A stretch of 64,000 nt of DNA from Palsa-504 sp963739135 (GTDB taxonomy: Bacteria > Actinomycetota > Actinomycetes > Streptosporangiales > Streptosporangiaceae), in assembly GCA_963739135.1 (NCBI GenBank), contig CAVTZG010000017.1, forward strand, positions 558,001-622,000, given 5' to 3'. This document shows, in pieces, positions 20,827 through 29,492 of the stretch; positions within the stretch are counted from its first letter, which is position 1; each line of letters starts with the position of its first letter. A model generated the notes under the pieces. It was not told the origin of the DNA. It ran no database searches and worked only from the letters and a program-made list of their open reading frames with translations. The position numbers and the translations under genes were made by a program.

Positions 20827-21591
20827 TCAGGCGGTGGCCAGCTGGCCGCCGTCGACCACCAGGACCTGGCCGGTCATGTAGGACGAGGCGTCGCTGGCCA
20901 GGAACACTGCCGGGCCCGCCATCTCCTCGGCCCGGGCCCAGCGGCGCATGGGCACGTTGGCCACGATGGCATCGCCGCCGTCCGGGCCGCCCCACAGGTC
21001 CTGGTTCAGGTCGGTGGCGGTCCAGCCCGGGCACAGCGCGTTCACCCGGATCCCGTACTGGGCCCATTCCACCGCGAGCGTCTTGGTCACCGAGACCACC
21101 CCGGCCTTGGACGCCCCGTACGGGGCCAGGCCCGGCGCGCCGGACAGGCCGGCCACGGACGCGACGTTGATCACCGAGCCGCCGCCGTGCTCGCGCATGT
21201 GCTGGCCGACGGCCTGGCAGACGTAGATCGTGGCGTCCAGGTTGAGCCGCATCACCTTCTCCCAGCCGGAGATGCGCATGTCCAGGAACGGCACCATGAA
21301 GTTCGAGCCGCCCGCGTTGTTGAACACGATGTCCAGCTGGCCCAGCAGCCGGATCGCCTCACTGACCGTGGCGGAGACATCCTCCTGCCGGGTCACGTCC
21401 AGCGGGAACACGAAGGCCTTGCGGCCCAGGGCTTCCACCTCGCGTGCCGTGGCCGCCAGCCCTTCCTCGCTGCGGGCCGCGACGGCCACGTCGGCGCCCG
21501 CCTCGGCCAGCGCGACCGCGATGACCCGGCCGATGCCCCTGGACGCACCGGTCACGAACGCCTTCTTCCCGGCCAGGTCGAACGCGGTCAC
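20827..21591 (-). CDS. SDR-family NAD(P)-dependent oxidoreductase
   Basis: 254 residues from GTG with GGGAGG just upstream; the open frame extends further but without homology. Classical short-chain dehydrogenase: TGASRGIG cofactor loop near residue 14, NNAGGSNF, VASVAGLSG with the active-site Ser region, and APYGASKAG with Tyr/Lys. The C-terminus ends MTGQVLVVDGGQLATA, typical of 3-oxoacyl-ACP-reductase-like SDRs. The substrate is unknown. Confidence 0.88.
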   Translation of the reverse strand: MTAFDLAGKKAFVTGASRGIGRVIAVALAEAGADVAVAARSEEGLAATAREVEALGRKAFVFPLDVTRQEDVSATVSEAIRLLGQLDIVFNNAGGSNFMVPFLDMRISGWEKVMRLNLDATIYVCQAVGQHMREHGGGSVINVASVAGLSGAPGLAPYGASKAGVVSVTKTLAVEWAQYGIRVNALCPGWTATDLNQDLWGGPDGGDAIVANVPMRRWARAEEMAGPAVFLASDASSYMTGQVLVVDGGQLATA

Positions 21592-21736
21592 GATTCCTCC
21601 CAATGTGTCGGTAGCGTCATCGTAGGGCGCACCAGTACGGCCGGGTTGACCCGGCACGCGATCTCGCTCAGGACGACGCGCACGAAGGGCGCAGATGGTC
21701 GTCGAACTCGGGGCACCGTGCCCGCCCTTATCGCGC

Positions 21737-22039
21737 TCATCCGGCTCCCCTCCTGGTCCCGCGCGGCCCTCGGCGCAGCCGGTTCTGCCAGCAGGCGCGG
21801 TGCCAGTGCCTGCGCTCCTCCACGCCGGTGTTGATCCCGCCGGCGGGCCAGGCCACGATGTGCGGCGTGCCGGGCACGATCTCCTGGTCGCAGCCGGGGC
21901 AGCGGTACGCCTTGGCGCTGCCCGCTCCGGGCTGCTGCCGCACCACCCAGTCCCCGTCGGGCCAGGATTCCACGCGCTCAGGCCCGGGCACGGCCGCCGG
22001 GGGACCGGAGCGCTCGCGGCGGATCCTGCGCGGGCTCAC
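21737..22039 (-). CDS. Small protein with putative zinc site, divergent from nucS
   Basis: 100 residues from GTG (VSPRRIRRERSG) with a GGTGGACAG ribosome-binding site. The core reads ERVESWPDGDWVVRQQPGAG, then YRCPGCDQEIVPGTPHIV and RRHWHRACWQNR, quoted in parts. The CPGC plus downstream His and Cys could form one zinc knuckle. It belongs to a conserved actinobacterial family often labelled ATP/GTP-binding protein without evidence. It is divergent from nucS with 37 bases between starts, so they share a promoter region. Confidence 0.7.
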   Translation of the reverse strand: MSPRRIRRERSGPPAAVPGPERVESWPDGDWVVRQQPGAGSAKAYRCPGCDQEIVPGTPHIVAWPAGGINTGVEERRHWHRACWQNRLRRGPRGTRRGAG

Positions 22040-22076
22040 GCCTGTCCACCCTATGTGAGCGGTAAAGTTTCCCGTC

Positions 22077-22733
22077 GTGCGGCTCGTCATCGCCCGGTGC
22101 AGCGTCGACTACGTCGGCCGGCTCACCGCCCACCTGCCCTCGGCCCTGCGCCTGCTCATCGTCAAGGCCGACGGATCGGTGCTGGTGCACAGCGACGGCG
22201 GCTCGTACAAGCCGCTGAACTGGATGTCGCCGCCCTGCAAGCTGACCGAGCAGCCGGGCCTGTGGTCGGTCACCAACAAGGCCGGGGAGACGCTGGCGAT
22301 CACCATCACCGAGGTGATCAGCGACACCTCCGTCGACCTGGGCGTCGACCCGGGGCTGGTCAAGGACGGCGTGGAGGCGCACCTGCAGGAGCTGCTGGCC
22401 GCCCGGCTCGAGGTGCTCGGCGACGGCTGGCGCCTGGTCCGCCGCGAGTACCCGACCCCGATCGGTCCGGTCGATCTCATGTGCCGGGACGACGGGGGCT
22501 GCAGCGTGGCGGTCGAGATCAAGCGCCGGGGAGAAATTGACGGCGTAGAGCAATTGACCAGATACCTGGACCTGCTGAACCGGGACCCGCTGCTGGCCCC
22601 GGTGCACGGCGTGTTCGCCGCCCAGGAGATCCGGCCGCAGGCCCGCACGCTGGCCGAGGACCGCGGGATCCGCTGCGTCACCCTGGACTACGACGCCATG
22701 CGCGGCATCGAGCGCGAGGGCACGCTGTTCTAG
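22077..22733 (+). CDS. nucS: Endonuclease NucS (mismatch-specific)
   Basis: 218 residues, GTG start giving MRLVIARCSVDYVGRLTAHL. The C-terminal RecB-like nuclease carries Asp133 (PVDLM), Glu147 and Lys149 (VAVEIKRRG) followed by the EQLTRYLDLL helix. The N-terminal half is the DNA-binding/dimerisation domain. In actinobacteria lacking MutS/MutL, NucS cuts mismatched DNA in non-canonical mismatch repair. The C-terminal GTLF fits the sliding-clamp contact region reported for the family. Confidence 0.95.
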   Translation: MRLVIARCSVDYVGRLTAHLPSALRLLIVKADGSVLVHSDGGSYKPLNWMSPPCKLTEQPGLWSVTNKAGETLAITITEVISDTSVDLGVDPGLVKDGVEAHLQELLAARLEVLGDGWRLVRREYPTPIGPVDLMCRDDGGCSVAVEIKRRGEIDGVEQLTRYLDLLNRDPLLAPVHGVFAAQEIRPQARTLAEDRGIRCVTLDYDAMRGIEREGTLF

Positions 22734-22820
22734 TGCGGCCGGTAGCAGTCGGCCACGGCGGCGAACGCGCCCTTCGGCTCCCAGGTCATGTCGGGGTAGG
22801 GTTCGCCGTGACGAGCTGAT
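22730..22820 (-). pseudogene. Orphan C-terminal scrap of an unidentified gene
   Basis: On the minus strand a codon-biased tail (HGEPYPDMTWEPKGAFAAV then ADCYRPH and stop) ends inside the nucS stop region. Upstream the frame loses protein-like character and becomes antisense to the TetR remnant. It looks like the last 25-30 residues of a deleted gene; the family is not recognised. Confidence 0.35.
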
Positions 22821-23089
22821 GGCGGCCGCCGGCGGCGCGTCGGAACTGCTGGCGCAGTTGCCGGAACAGTCCGGCGACGCCCTGGCGGCCCTGTGGCTGA
22901 CCATCCTGGGACGGGCAGTTGCCCGCGGTGAAGCCGCCGCCGAAGCGCTCCATCCCGGGTCGCGACCGTGGCCATCGTCCTGCTGCGCAACGAATTCGTG
23001 GTGCGCGGCGTCCCCACCGCCCCAACGACGTCCTGGTCGAGATCGTGGGCGAGGTCTACCTGCCGCTGGTACGGCAGCGCGGGCCCTGA
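22810..23089 (+). pseudogene. TetR-like regulator, C-terminal remnant
   Basis: With one or two frameshifts the plus strand reads ASELLAQLPEQSGDALAALW, LTILGRAVARGEAAAEALH, VATVAIVLLRNEFVVRGVP and then DVLVEIVGEVYLPLVRQRGP with a stop. This resembles the ligand-binding C-terminal half of TetR/AcrR regulators. No helix-turn-helix half exists upstream. The assignment rests on pattern recall only. Confidence 0.45.
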
Positions 23090-23164
23090 GCGAGCCCGGC
23101 AGCCATCCGAACGGCTCAGTTCGGCGCCACAGGATTGTCGTAGCCGACTGCTAATGTCAAATGC

Positions 23165-24541
23165 ATGTTCGACACTCTGCAAGCCGGTTCCGGCTCTAGT
23201 GAAACGACCACCATCCCCGGCCGTGACGGCCCGGCCGCTGACCTCCCGCTGGAGCGGCTGGAGGCGCAGATCTGTGAGCTGGCCGGGCATCTGGCCGCGG
23301 CTACGTGCCGGTTCCTGGTGCTGCTGGGCGACTTCGACGCCCGCCGGGGGTGGGCGAGCTGGGAGATGAGCAGTTGCGCGGCGTGGCTGTCGTGGAAGTG
23401 CCAGCTGTCCTCGGGCACCGCCCGGGAGCATGTCCGGGTGGCCCGGGCGCTGCGGGACCTGCCGGTGATCCGGGGCGAGTTCGGGGCGGGCCGGCTGTCG
23501 TATGCGAAGGTGCGGGCGCTGACCCGGATCGCCGCGCCGGATACCGAGGCGGGGCTGGCGGAGCTGGCCGGGCCGATGACCGGGAACCAGCTGGAGCGGT
23601 TCGCCCGCGCGCACCGGCAGGTCGGCTCCGCCGATGACGCCGATGCCCGGATCCGGCGGCGGCTGGCCTTCCGGCTGGAGGATGACGGGTCGCTGGCGGG
23701 CACCTTCCACCTGCCGCCGCTGGCCGGCGCGGTGCTGCTGAAAGCACTCCGCGCCGCCGCCGATGACCTGGAACACCCGCACGACCGCGAGGAGCCGGAC
23801 GTTTCCGCGGAAACGCCCCCGCCTCCCCCCGGCGATCCGGCAGATCCGGCGCGCTGCCACGTCCAGGACGGCCCGGCGATCAGCGTGACCACGGCGCAGA
23901 TGATCGCCTGTTCGGCGTCGTGGAGCTGGATGCTGCACGACAGCGCCGGGAAGCTGCTCGATCTGGGCCGCCGGCGGCGCCGTCCGAACGCGGCGCTGCG
24001 CCGGGCGGCGCGGGAGCGGGACACGTGCCGGTGCCGGTTCCCGGGCTGTGAGTCCCGCCGGGTGGACCTGCACCACATCCAGTACTGGAGTAACGGCGGC
24101 CGGACCAGCCTGGACAACCTGATCAGCTTGTGCAAATCCCACCACCTGCTGGTGCACGACCGCGGCTGCCTGATCGCCGCGGCCCGCGACGGCACGTTCA
24201 CCTTCTGCCGGCCCGACGGCACCGCGATCCCGGCCTGCCCCGCCCTGCCGCCCCCTGACGGCACCATCGGGGACTGCCATGACGCGGACATCACCCCCGG
24301 CACGATCATCCCGGCCTGGTACGGCGAACGGCTCGACCTGGACCACGCCATCTACATCTGCTTCGCCAACGCCGCCAACCGCGCCCGCCAGGCCGGAAAC
24401 GGCCCGCCGCCGGCCAAGGAGGACCAATCAGGCCAGCCGGAGCAGCCGGACCAGCCAGACCAGCCCAGCCCGGCCGAGCCGGTCCGTCCCTGGAGGTGGG
24501 CGATCCAACCGCAGGACTGGATGCCCAGCCTCCGGCGCTGA
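23165..24541 (+). CDS. DUF222 / HNH endonuclease protein (13E12-repeat type)
   Basis: 458 residues from ATG. The N-terminal DUF222 region (about 30-250) includes LLGDFDARRGWASWEMSS and ARALRDLPVIRGEFGAGRLS. The HNH nuclease (about 280-330) has CRFPGC, then VDLHHIQYWSNGG and LISLCKSHHLLVH with the expected His-Asn-His order. The tail is Gln/Pro-rich (QPEQPDQPDQP). The family is multicopy in many actinomycetes and of uncertain role; mobility or phage-like nuclease activity has been suggested. It sits between two regulator remnants. Confidence 0.88.
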   Translation: MFDTLQAGSGSSETTTIPGRDGPAADLPLERLEAQICELAGHLAAATCRFLVLLGDFDARRGWASWEMSSCAAWLSWKCQLSSGTAREHVRVARALRDLPVIRGEFGAGRLSYAKVRALTRIAAPDTEAGLAELAGPMTGNQLERFARAHRQVGSADDADARIRRRLAFRLEDDGSLAGTFHLPPLAGAVLLKALRAAADDLEHPHDREEPDVSAETPPPPPGDPADPARCHVQDGPAISVTTAQMIACSASWSWMLHDSAGKLLDLGRRRRRPNAALRRAARERDTCRCRFPGCESRRVDLHHIQYWSNGGRTSLDNLISLCKSHHLLVHDRGCLIAAARDGTFTFCRPDGTAIPACPALPPPDGTIGDCHDADITPGTIIPAWYGERLDLDHAIYICFANAANRARQAGNGPPPAKEDQSGQPEQPDQPDQPSPAEPVRPWRWAIQPQDWMPSLRR

Positions 24542-24597
24542 ATACGCGACGAGCCAGAGGATGCTCCGGGTGGATCGCCAGCGGGCGGCGGGGACCG

Positions 24598-25393
24598 TCA
24601 GCCAGAGCGCATGCTGGGCGGGCGAGTGCTGGTGCGCTGGATGACCTGCCAGCCGGGCTGATCCTGGTCAGCCGGCAGGCCGTGGCCGAGGGCGATGCGG
24701 GCGCAGCGGCGGCCCTGGTCGCGCAGCGATTGCCGGAGCGTGGTCAGTCCCGCAGGGGCCGCGGCGTCGCTGTCGTCCCATCCGGTGATCGCGACGGCGC
24801 CGGGCACGGTGCGGCCTGCCCGGGCCGCGGCGCGGAGCGCGCCGAGGGCGAGCTCGTCGCTCATCGCGGCGATCGCGCCGGGCGGGTCGCCACCGCCGAA
24901 CAGCTCGTCGGCCAGGGCTTCACCGCACGCGGTGGCGTTGACCGGGCACACCGCGACCCGCAGGTCGTCGGGGGCACCCCCGGCCTGGCGCCAGGCGTCG
25001 AGGAAGCCTTCCCACCGGTGCCGGGTCACCGGGTAGGTCACGGCCGGGCCCGGCGGGCCGGTGAACAGCGTCTGGGCGCGGCCGCGGTTGACCGGGAAGC
25101 TGAGCACCACCGGCCGGACGGCTCCGGCGAAGGCCAGCCGGCCGATCGCCGCGGCGGCGGCCCGGTCGTCGATGCCGACCACGGGCAGACCTGGCCGGGC
25201 CGGGCCGGCATGCACGACCGCGGGCAGCCGACTGGCCGCGACCGCGTCGAGGACCGGGTCGTCGTCGCTGGTGGTCCACACGATGAACCCGTCCACCACC
25301 GCCTCGTTGACACGCTGCACGTCGCTGGCGGCCCCGGTGATCGGGACCAGGGTGAGGCCGACGCCTTCGGCGGCGCAGACCTCCGCGGCGCCA
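24598..25393 (-). pseudogene. LacI-family regulator lacking its DNA-binding domain
   Basis: The reading frame holds a LacI-type sugar-binding domain: AAEVCAAEGVGLTLVPITG, AVVDGFIVWTTSDDDPVLD, VVGIDDRAAAAAIGRL, AIAAMSDELALGALRAA, AITGWDDSDAAAPAGLTTLR and a normal ending. The helix-turn-helix and the first third of the effector domain are missing. Upstream of 25393 the frame becomes low-complexity repeat antisense to the MFS gene start. It is either a 5' deletion remnant or, less likely, a free-standing binding domain. Confidence 0.65.
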
Positions 25394-25404
25394 CGGTGGA
25401 GAGT

Positions 25405-25449
25405 GCGGCGGTGGAGGGTGCGGCGGCGGAGGGCGCGGCGGTGGAGGGC
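25405..25449. repeat. Three 15 bp tandem repeats at the MFS gene start
   Basis: Units of GCGGCGGTGGAGGGT type at 25405, 25420 and 25435, plus a partial one before. They encode an A-A-V-E-G repeat in the MFS frame and provide several GTG codons each with a GGAGGG-like site upstream. They also mark where the LacI remnant breaks off. Confidence 0.7.
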
Positions 25450-26634
25450 GCGCACGGCGAGAGGTTCAGGGACGGGCCGACGCTGCTGTGTTATGGCGCG
25501 CTGGCGGGCTATGCGTTCTGGCTGTATGCGTACGGGCCCGCGCTGGCGTTGCTGCGGGCCGAACTGGGGTTCTCCTACACCGTGCTCGGGGTGTACTCGG
25601 CGCTCTGGTCGGTCGGGGCAGCCTTGGTCGGGGTGAGCTTTGCCGCGGTCGCGCGCCGGCTGCCTCGCTCGGCCCTGCTGTGGTCCTCGGCGGCGGGCGC
25701 CAGCGCCGGGGCCGGCCTGTTCACCTTGGCCCATGCCATCGCGCTCACCATGCTCGGCGCGCTTATGCTCGGCTTCGCCGGCACCACCCTGCTCACCTGC
25801 ATCCAGGCGATCCTGTCCGACCGGCACGGCGACCGCCGCGACCGGGCGCTGAGCGAGGCCAACGTGGGCGCGGCCGGGTGCGCGGTGCTGGCCCCCCTTC
25901 TCCTCGGCTTGTTCCAGGCCACCCCGCTCGGCTGGCGCGCGGCGTTCGGCCTGCCCGCGCTGGTGTTTGCCGGTCTCTACCTGCGCTACCGGCACCAGCC
26001 GCCGCTCCCGGCGCCTGCCGGGCGGCCCGCCGGGCGCCAGGCCAGGCTGTCGCTGTCCTGCTGGCTGCTGGCCGGCCTGGTCGCCGTGGGCATCGCCGTC
26101 GAATTCTGCGTGGTCTACTTCGGCGCCGAGCTGCTCACCGCGACCGGGCTGCGCACCGCCCAGGCCGCCACCGCGATGAGCGGTTTCTACCTCGGCATCC
26201 TCGGCGGCCGGGTTGGCGGAGCGTATCTCACCCGCCGCGCCGGGCGGACTGTCGCAATGTTGTGGGCATCCCTGGCCGTCACCGCGGCCGGGTTCGTGCT
26301 GTTCTGGCTGGCCGGCCTGCCCGTCCTCGCGATCGCCGGGCTGTTCCTGGCCGGGGTCGGCGTGGCCAACCTGTATCCCCTCTCGCTGGCACTCACCCTG
26401 GCTGCCGCGCCGGGGAACGGCGATACCGCCAACGCCCGCACCCAGCTGCTTGGCGGGGTGCTGGTCATCGCCGCCCCCTACCTGCTCGGGAGCCTCGCCG
26501 ATCAGGTCGGGCTGCGCCCCGCGTTCACCATCGAGCCGGTGCTCATCGGGCTGGCCGCGCTGCTGCTCGTCGCCGCGCTCCGGCTCTCGCGGCCTGCCGG
26601 GCAGAGCGGCAGAATGTCAGAGCCTGGTGCTTGA
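25411..26634 (+). CDS. MFS transporter (12 membrane segments)
   Basis: About 407 residues. Hydrophobic segments begin at LLCYGALAGYAFWLYAYGPA and continue in two six-helix halves separated by the basic loop LRYRHQPPLPAPAGRPAGRQ. SDRHGDRRDRALSEANVGAAG is the conserved loop and helix 5 of the cyanate/drug-efflux-like branch. The start is uncertain: GTG codons at 25396, 25411 and 25441 lie in the tandem repeat, and 25411 has GGAGAG 8 bases upstream. The substrate is unknown. The protein ends SRPAGQSGRMSEPGA. Confidence 0.8.
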   Translation: MEGAAAEGAAVEGAHGERFRDGPTLLCYGALAGYAFWLYAYGPALALLRAELGFSYTVLGVYSALWSVGAALVGVSFAAVARRLPRSALLWSSAAGASAGAGLFTLAHAIALTMLGALMLGFAGTTLLTCIQAILSDRHGDRRDRALSEANVGAAGCAVLAPLLLGLFQATPLGWRAAFGLPALVFAGLYLRYRHQPPLPAPAGRPAGRQARLSLSCWLLAGLVAVGIAVEFCVVYFGAELLTATGLRTAQAATAMSGFYLGILGGRVGGAYLTRRAGRTVAMLWASLAVTAAGFVLFWLAGLPVLAIAGLFLAGVGVANLYPLSLALTLAAAPGNGDTANARTQLLGGVLVIAAPYLLGSLADQVGLRPAFTIEPVLIGLAALLLVAALRLSRPAGQSGRMSEPGA

Positions 26635-26684
26635 GAAGAAGTAGGCGAGAACCGCGATCCGGGACCTGCGCAGCTCGGCCGGGG

Positions 26685-27878
26685 TCACGCGCCCGGGCCG
26701 AGTAGGTGGGCGTTGACCGAGCAGGCCCGGTCGGCCAGTCCGGGCAGCTCGGTGACCTGCACGCCCGCGGCCCTCAGCTGCCCGGCTCCCGCGCCGTCGG
26801 TGAACAGGCGCGGCTCGCGCCAGGCGAACACCACCCGGGGGATCCCGGCCGCCACGATGTGCTGGACGCAGGTCACCGGGCGCGAGGCGCGCGCCCCGCA
26901 CGGCACCAGCGAGCTGTAGATGGTGGCCCGCCGCAGCCGCGGGTCATCAAAGCCCAGCTTCCGCAGGGCCACCTCCTCGGCGTGGTCGTGCTCCTCCTGC
27001 TCCCGGGAGAAGCCGGTAGCCAGCACCTGGCCGTCCTCGGCCACGATCACCGCCCCGACCGAGAAGGCCGACTCCGACGGCGGGCACAGCCGGGCCAGCT
27101 CGACGGCCCAGGCCAGGAACCGCTCGTCCGCGTCGCCCGGTCCGGTCAGGTACCGGTGCAGCACCACGTCACCGAGCCGGCGGACCTCGGCGAGAGTCAT
27201 GGGCTTCTTGGGGCTATTGGGGCTCAGGGGAAGGGTGGGAGATGTGGGAGGGGTGAGGGATGCGGGAGGGGCGGCTGACCGGACGGCTGACCGGGCGGAC
27301 GCGAGGTCGAGGCGGGGGGCGCCGGGCTGGGCCACGAAGAACGGGGCCACGGCCAGGTGGAGCTCGTCGGCGAGGTCGCGGGTGAGGAACTCGGCCAGGA
27401 CCTGCGCGCCGCCTTCGACCAGAAGTCGAGCCACGGACCGTTCGGCCAAATCAGAAAGAACGGCGCCGAGGGACAGCGGGTCACCGGCGTCGATGAGTAC
27501 GGCGCGGTCCCCTAGGCGGGCCCGCGCGGCGGGGAGCGCTCGTGTGGCGCAGTAGACCAGGCGGAGGGCGCCGGGGGCGAAGAAGCGCGCGGCGGGGTCC
27601 AGGTCGCCGGTGGCGGTCAGGGTGACGCGGGCCGGGTGCTCGGGCAGGCCGCGGGCGGCGCGGCGGGCGCGGCGGCGCGGGTCGCGGATCAGCAGCCGGG
27701 GGTCGTCGGCCCGGATCGTGCCCGCGCCGGCCAGGATCGCGTCGCAACCCGCCCGGACCTCGTCCACCCGGTCCAGGTCAGCCGGGCCGGACAGGATCAG
27801 CCGGGCCGGGCTGGCGTCGTCCAGGTAGCCGTCGGCGGACGTGGCGCACGACAGCAGCACGTACGGGCGTGGCGGCAC
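26685..27878 (-). CDS. RibD-like bifunctional reductase-deaminase with swapped domain order
   Basis: 397 residues, GTG with AGGGGA upstream. Residues 1-200 are a RibD-C/dihydrofolate-reductase-like domain (LSCATSADGYLDD, AGAGTIRADDP, LLVEGGAQVLAEFL). A Pro/Ser/Thr linker (about 203-227) leads to a cytidine-deaminase-like domain (about 250-397) with HAE at 299-301 and Cys327 and Cys337 as zinc ligands. Canonical RibD has deaminase first. It probably acts on pyrimidine intermediates of riboflavin or deazaflavin type, but no rib genes are nearby, so a specialised deaminase/reductase is equally possible. Confidence 0.8.
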   Translation of the reverse strand: MPPRPYVLLSCATSADGYLDDASPARLILSGPADLDRVDEVRAGCDAILAGAGTIRADDPRLLIRDPRRRARRAARGLPEHPARVTLTATGDLDPAARFFAPGALRLVYCATRALPAARARLGDRAVLIDAGDPLSLGAVLSDLAERSVARLLVEGGAQVLAEFLTRDLADELHLAVAPFFVAQPGAPRLDLASARSAVRSAAPPASLTPPTSPTLPLSPNSPKKPMTLAEVRRLGDVVLHRYLTGPGDADERFLAWAVELARLCPPSESAFSVGAVIVAEDGQVLATGFSREQEEHDHAEEVALRKLGFDDPRLRRATIYSSLVPCGARASRPVTCVQHIVAAGIPRVVFAWREPRLFTDGAGAGQLRAAGVQVTELPGLADRACSVNAHLLGPGA

Positions 27879-27959
27879 GCGGTCCCCTAATGAGAGTTAT
27901 CGGGTAGTACCGGCCCCAGCGTAGCTTCGCCGGTGCACCCGGTGCTTTACTGGTCAACG

Positions 27960-29492
27960 ATGCTCGAAACAGTCAACCCGGCTACCGGGGAGGTGCTGGC
28001 CACCTTCCCCGTGCACGGCCGCCGCGAGGTCGACGCGGCGGTGGCGGCGGCCCGCGAGGCCGCCGGTTACTGGTCGGGGCTGGGCTGGGACGGGCGCCGG
28101 ATCCGGCTCATGGCCTGGAAGTCGTACCTGGTCAGGTACATGGGGCGGCTGGCCGAGCTGATGCACGAGGAAACCGGCAAGCCGCTCGACGACGCCCAGC
28201 TCGAGATCATCCTGGCCGTCCTGCACATCGACTGGGCCGCCCGGCACGCCAAGCGGGTGCTGCGCCCGCGCCGGGTGCGCAGCGGGCTGTTCTCGATCCA
28301 CCAGAGCTCCACCGTGGAGTACCAGCCGCTGGGCGTGATCGGCGTGATCGGGCCGTGGAACTACCCGGTGTTCACCCCGGTCGGCTCGATCGCCTACGCG
28401 CTGGCGGCGGGCAACGCGGTGGTGTTCAAGCCGTCCGAGCTGACCCCGGCGACCGGGGCGTGGCTGGTGCAGTCGTTCGGCGAGGCGCTGAAGCTGTTCG
28501 GGAACCCGGTACCAGTGCTCCAGCTGGTCACCGGACCCGGCTCGACCGGCGAGGCGCTGGCCCGCAGCGGCGTGGCCAAGATCGCCTTCACCGGGTCGGC
28601 GGTCACGGCCCGCAAGGTGATGGCCGCCGCCGCCGACACGCTGACCCCGGTGCTGGCCGAGTGCGGCGGCAAGGACGCTCTGCTGGTCGCCGCGGACGCC
28701 GACCTGGACGCGGCGGCCGACGCCGCGGCCTGGGGCGCGATGTCCAACGCCGGGCAGACCTGCGTGGGGATCGAGCGCGTCTACGTGGCCGACGCCGTGT
28801 ACCACAGCTTCCTGGAGCGGCTGACCGAGAAGGTCTCCGGGCTGCGGCCCGGCTCCGACGCCGAGGCGTCCTACGGGCCGATGACGCTGCCGTCGCAGAC
28901 CGAGGTGGTGGCCAAGCACCTGGCCGACGCGCTGGCCCGGGGCGGGCGGCCGGTGGTGGGCGGCCAGGACGCGGTGGAGGCGCCGTACGTGCGGCCCGTG
29001 ATCCTGGCCGACGTGCCGGAGACCAGCGCGGCGGTGACGGACGAGACGTTCGGCCCCACGGTGACGGTGACGTCGGTGGTCAACATGGCCGAGGCCGTGT
29101 CCTACGCCAACGCCGGGCGCTACGGGCTGGGGTCGGCGGTCTTCGCCCGCGACCGGCGGGCGGGGATGAACGCGGCGCGGTCATTGCGCAGCGGGATGAC
29201 CTCGGTCAACTCGGTGATCGGGTTCGCCGTCGTGCCGGCCCTGCCGTTCGGCGGGGTGGGCGAGTCGGGGTTCGGGCGCATTCACGGCGCGGACGGGCTG
29301 CGCGAGTTCAGCCGGGCCAAGGCCATCACCAGGCAGCGGTGGCGGCCGCTGATCAACGTGCAGACCTTCGGGCGGACCGACCGGGACATGCGCCGCCTCA
29401 TGACGCTGGTCACGCTGCTGCACGGGCGGCTGTACCGGCCGCGGGGATCGCGCCGGGCGCGGTTATCGGGTCGGTCCCCGGCTAGTTCTTGA
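27960..29492 (+). CDS. Aldehyde dehydrogenase (succinate-semialdehyde type)
   Basis: About 510 residues from ATG (MLETVNPATGEVLATFP); a GTG 27 bases earlier is possible and neither has a clear ribosome-binding site. VIGPWNYPVF, TGSAVTARKVM, LAECGGKDALLV with the general-base Glu and NAGQTCVGIE with the catalytic Cys are intact. PALPFGGVGESGFGRIHG is the family C-terminal motif. It oxidises an aldehyde with NAD(P). The Arg-rich tail (YRPRGSRRARLSGR) is odd and overlaps the methyltransferase gene end by 11 bases. Confidence 0.9.
   Translation: MLETVNPATGEVLATFPVHGRREVDAAVAAAREAAGYWSGLGWDGRRIRLMAWKSYLVRYMGRLAELMHEETGKPLDDAQLEIILAVLHIDWAARHAKRVLRPRRVRSGLFSIHQSSTVEYQPLGVIGVIGPWNYPVFTPVGSIAYALAAGNAVVFKPSELTPATGAWLVQSFGEALKLFGNPVPVLQLVTGPGSTGEALARSGVAKIAFTGSAVTARKVMAAAADTLTPVLAECGGKDALLVAADADLDAAADAAAWGAMSNAGQTCVGIERVYVADAVYHSFLERLTEKVSGLRPGSDAEASYGPMTLPSQTEVVAKHLADALARGGRPVVGGQDAVEAPYVRPVILADVPETSAAVTDETFGPTVTVTSVVNMAEAVSYANAGRYGLGSAVFARDRRAGMNAARSLRSGMTSVNSVIGFAVVPALPFGGVGESGFGRIHGADGLREFSRAKAITRQRWRPLINVQTFGRTDRDMRRLMTLVTLLHGRLYRPRGSRRARLSGRSPASS

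Noticed and set aside
22730..24427. 565-codon minus-strand frame over the HNH gene
   Set aside because: Only its last 25 or so residues look protein-like; the rest mirrors the DUF222/HNH gene.
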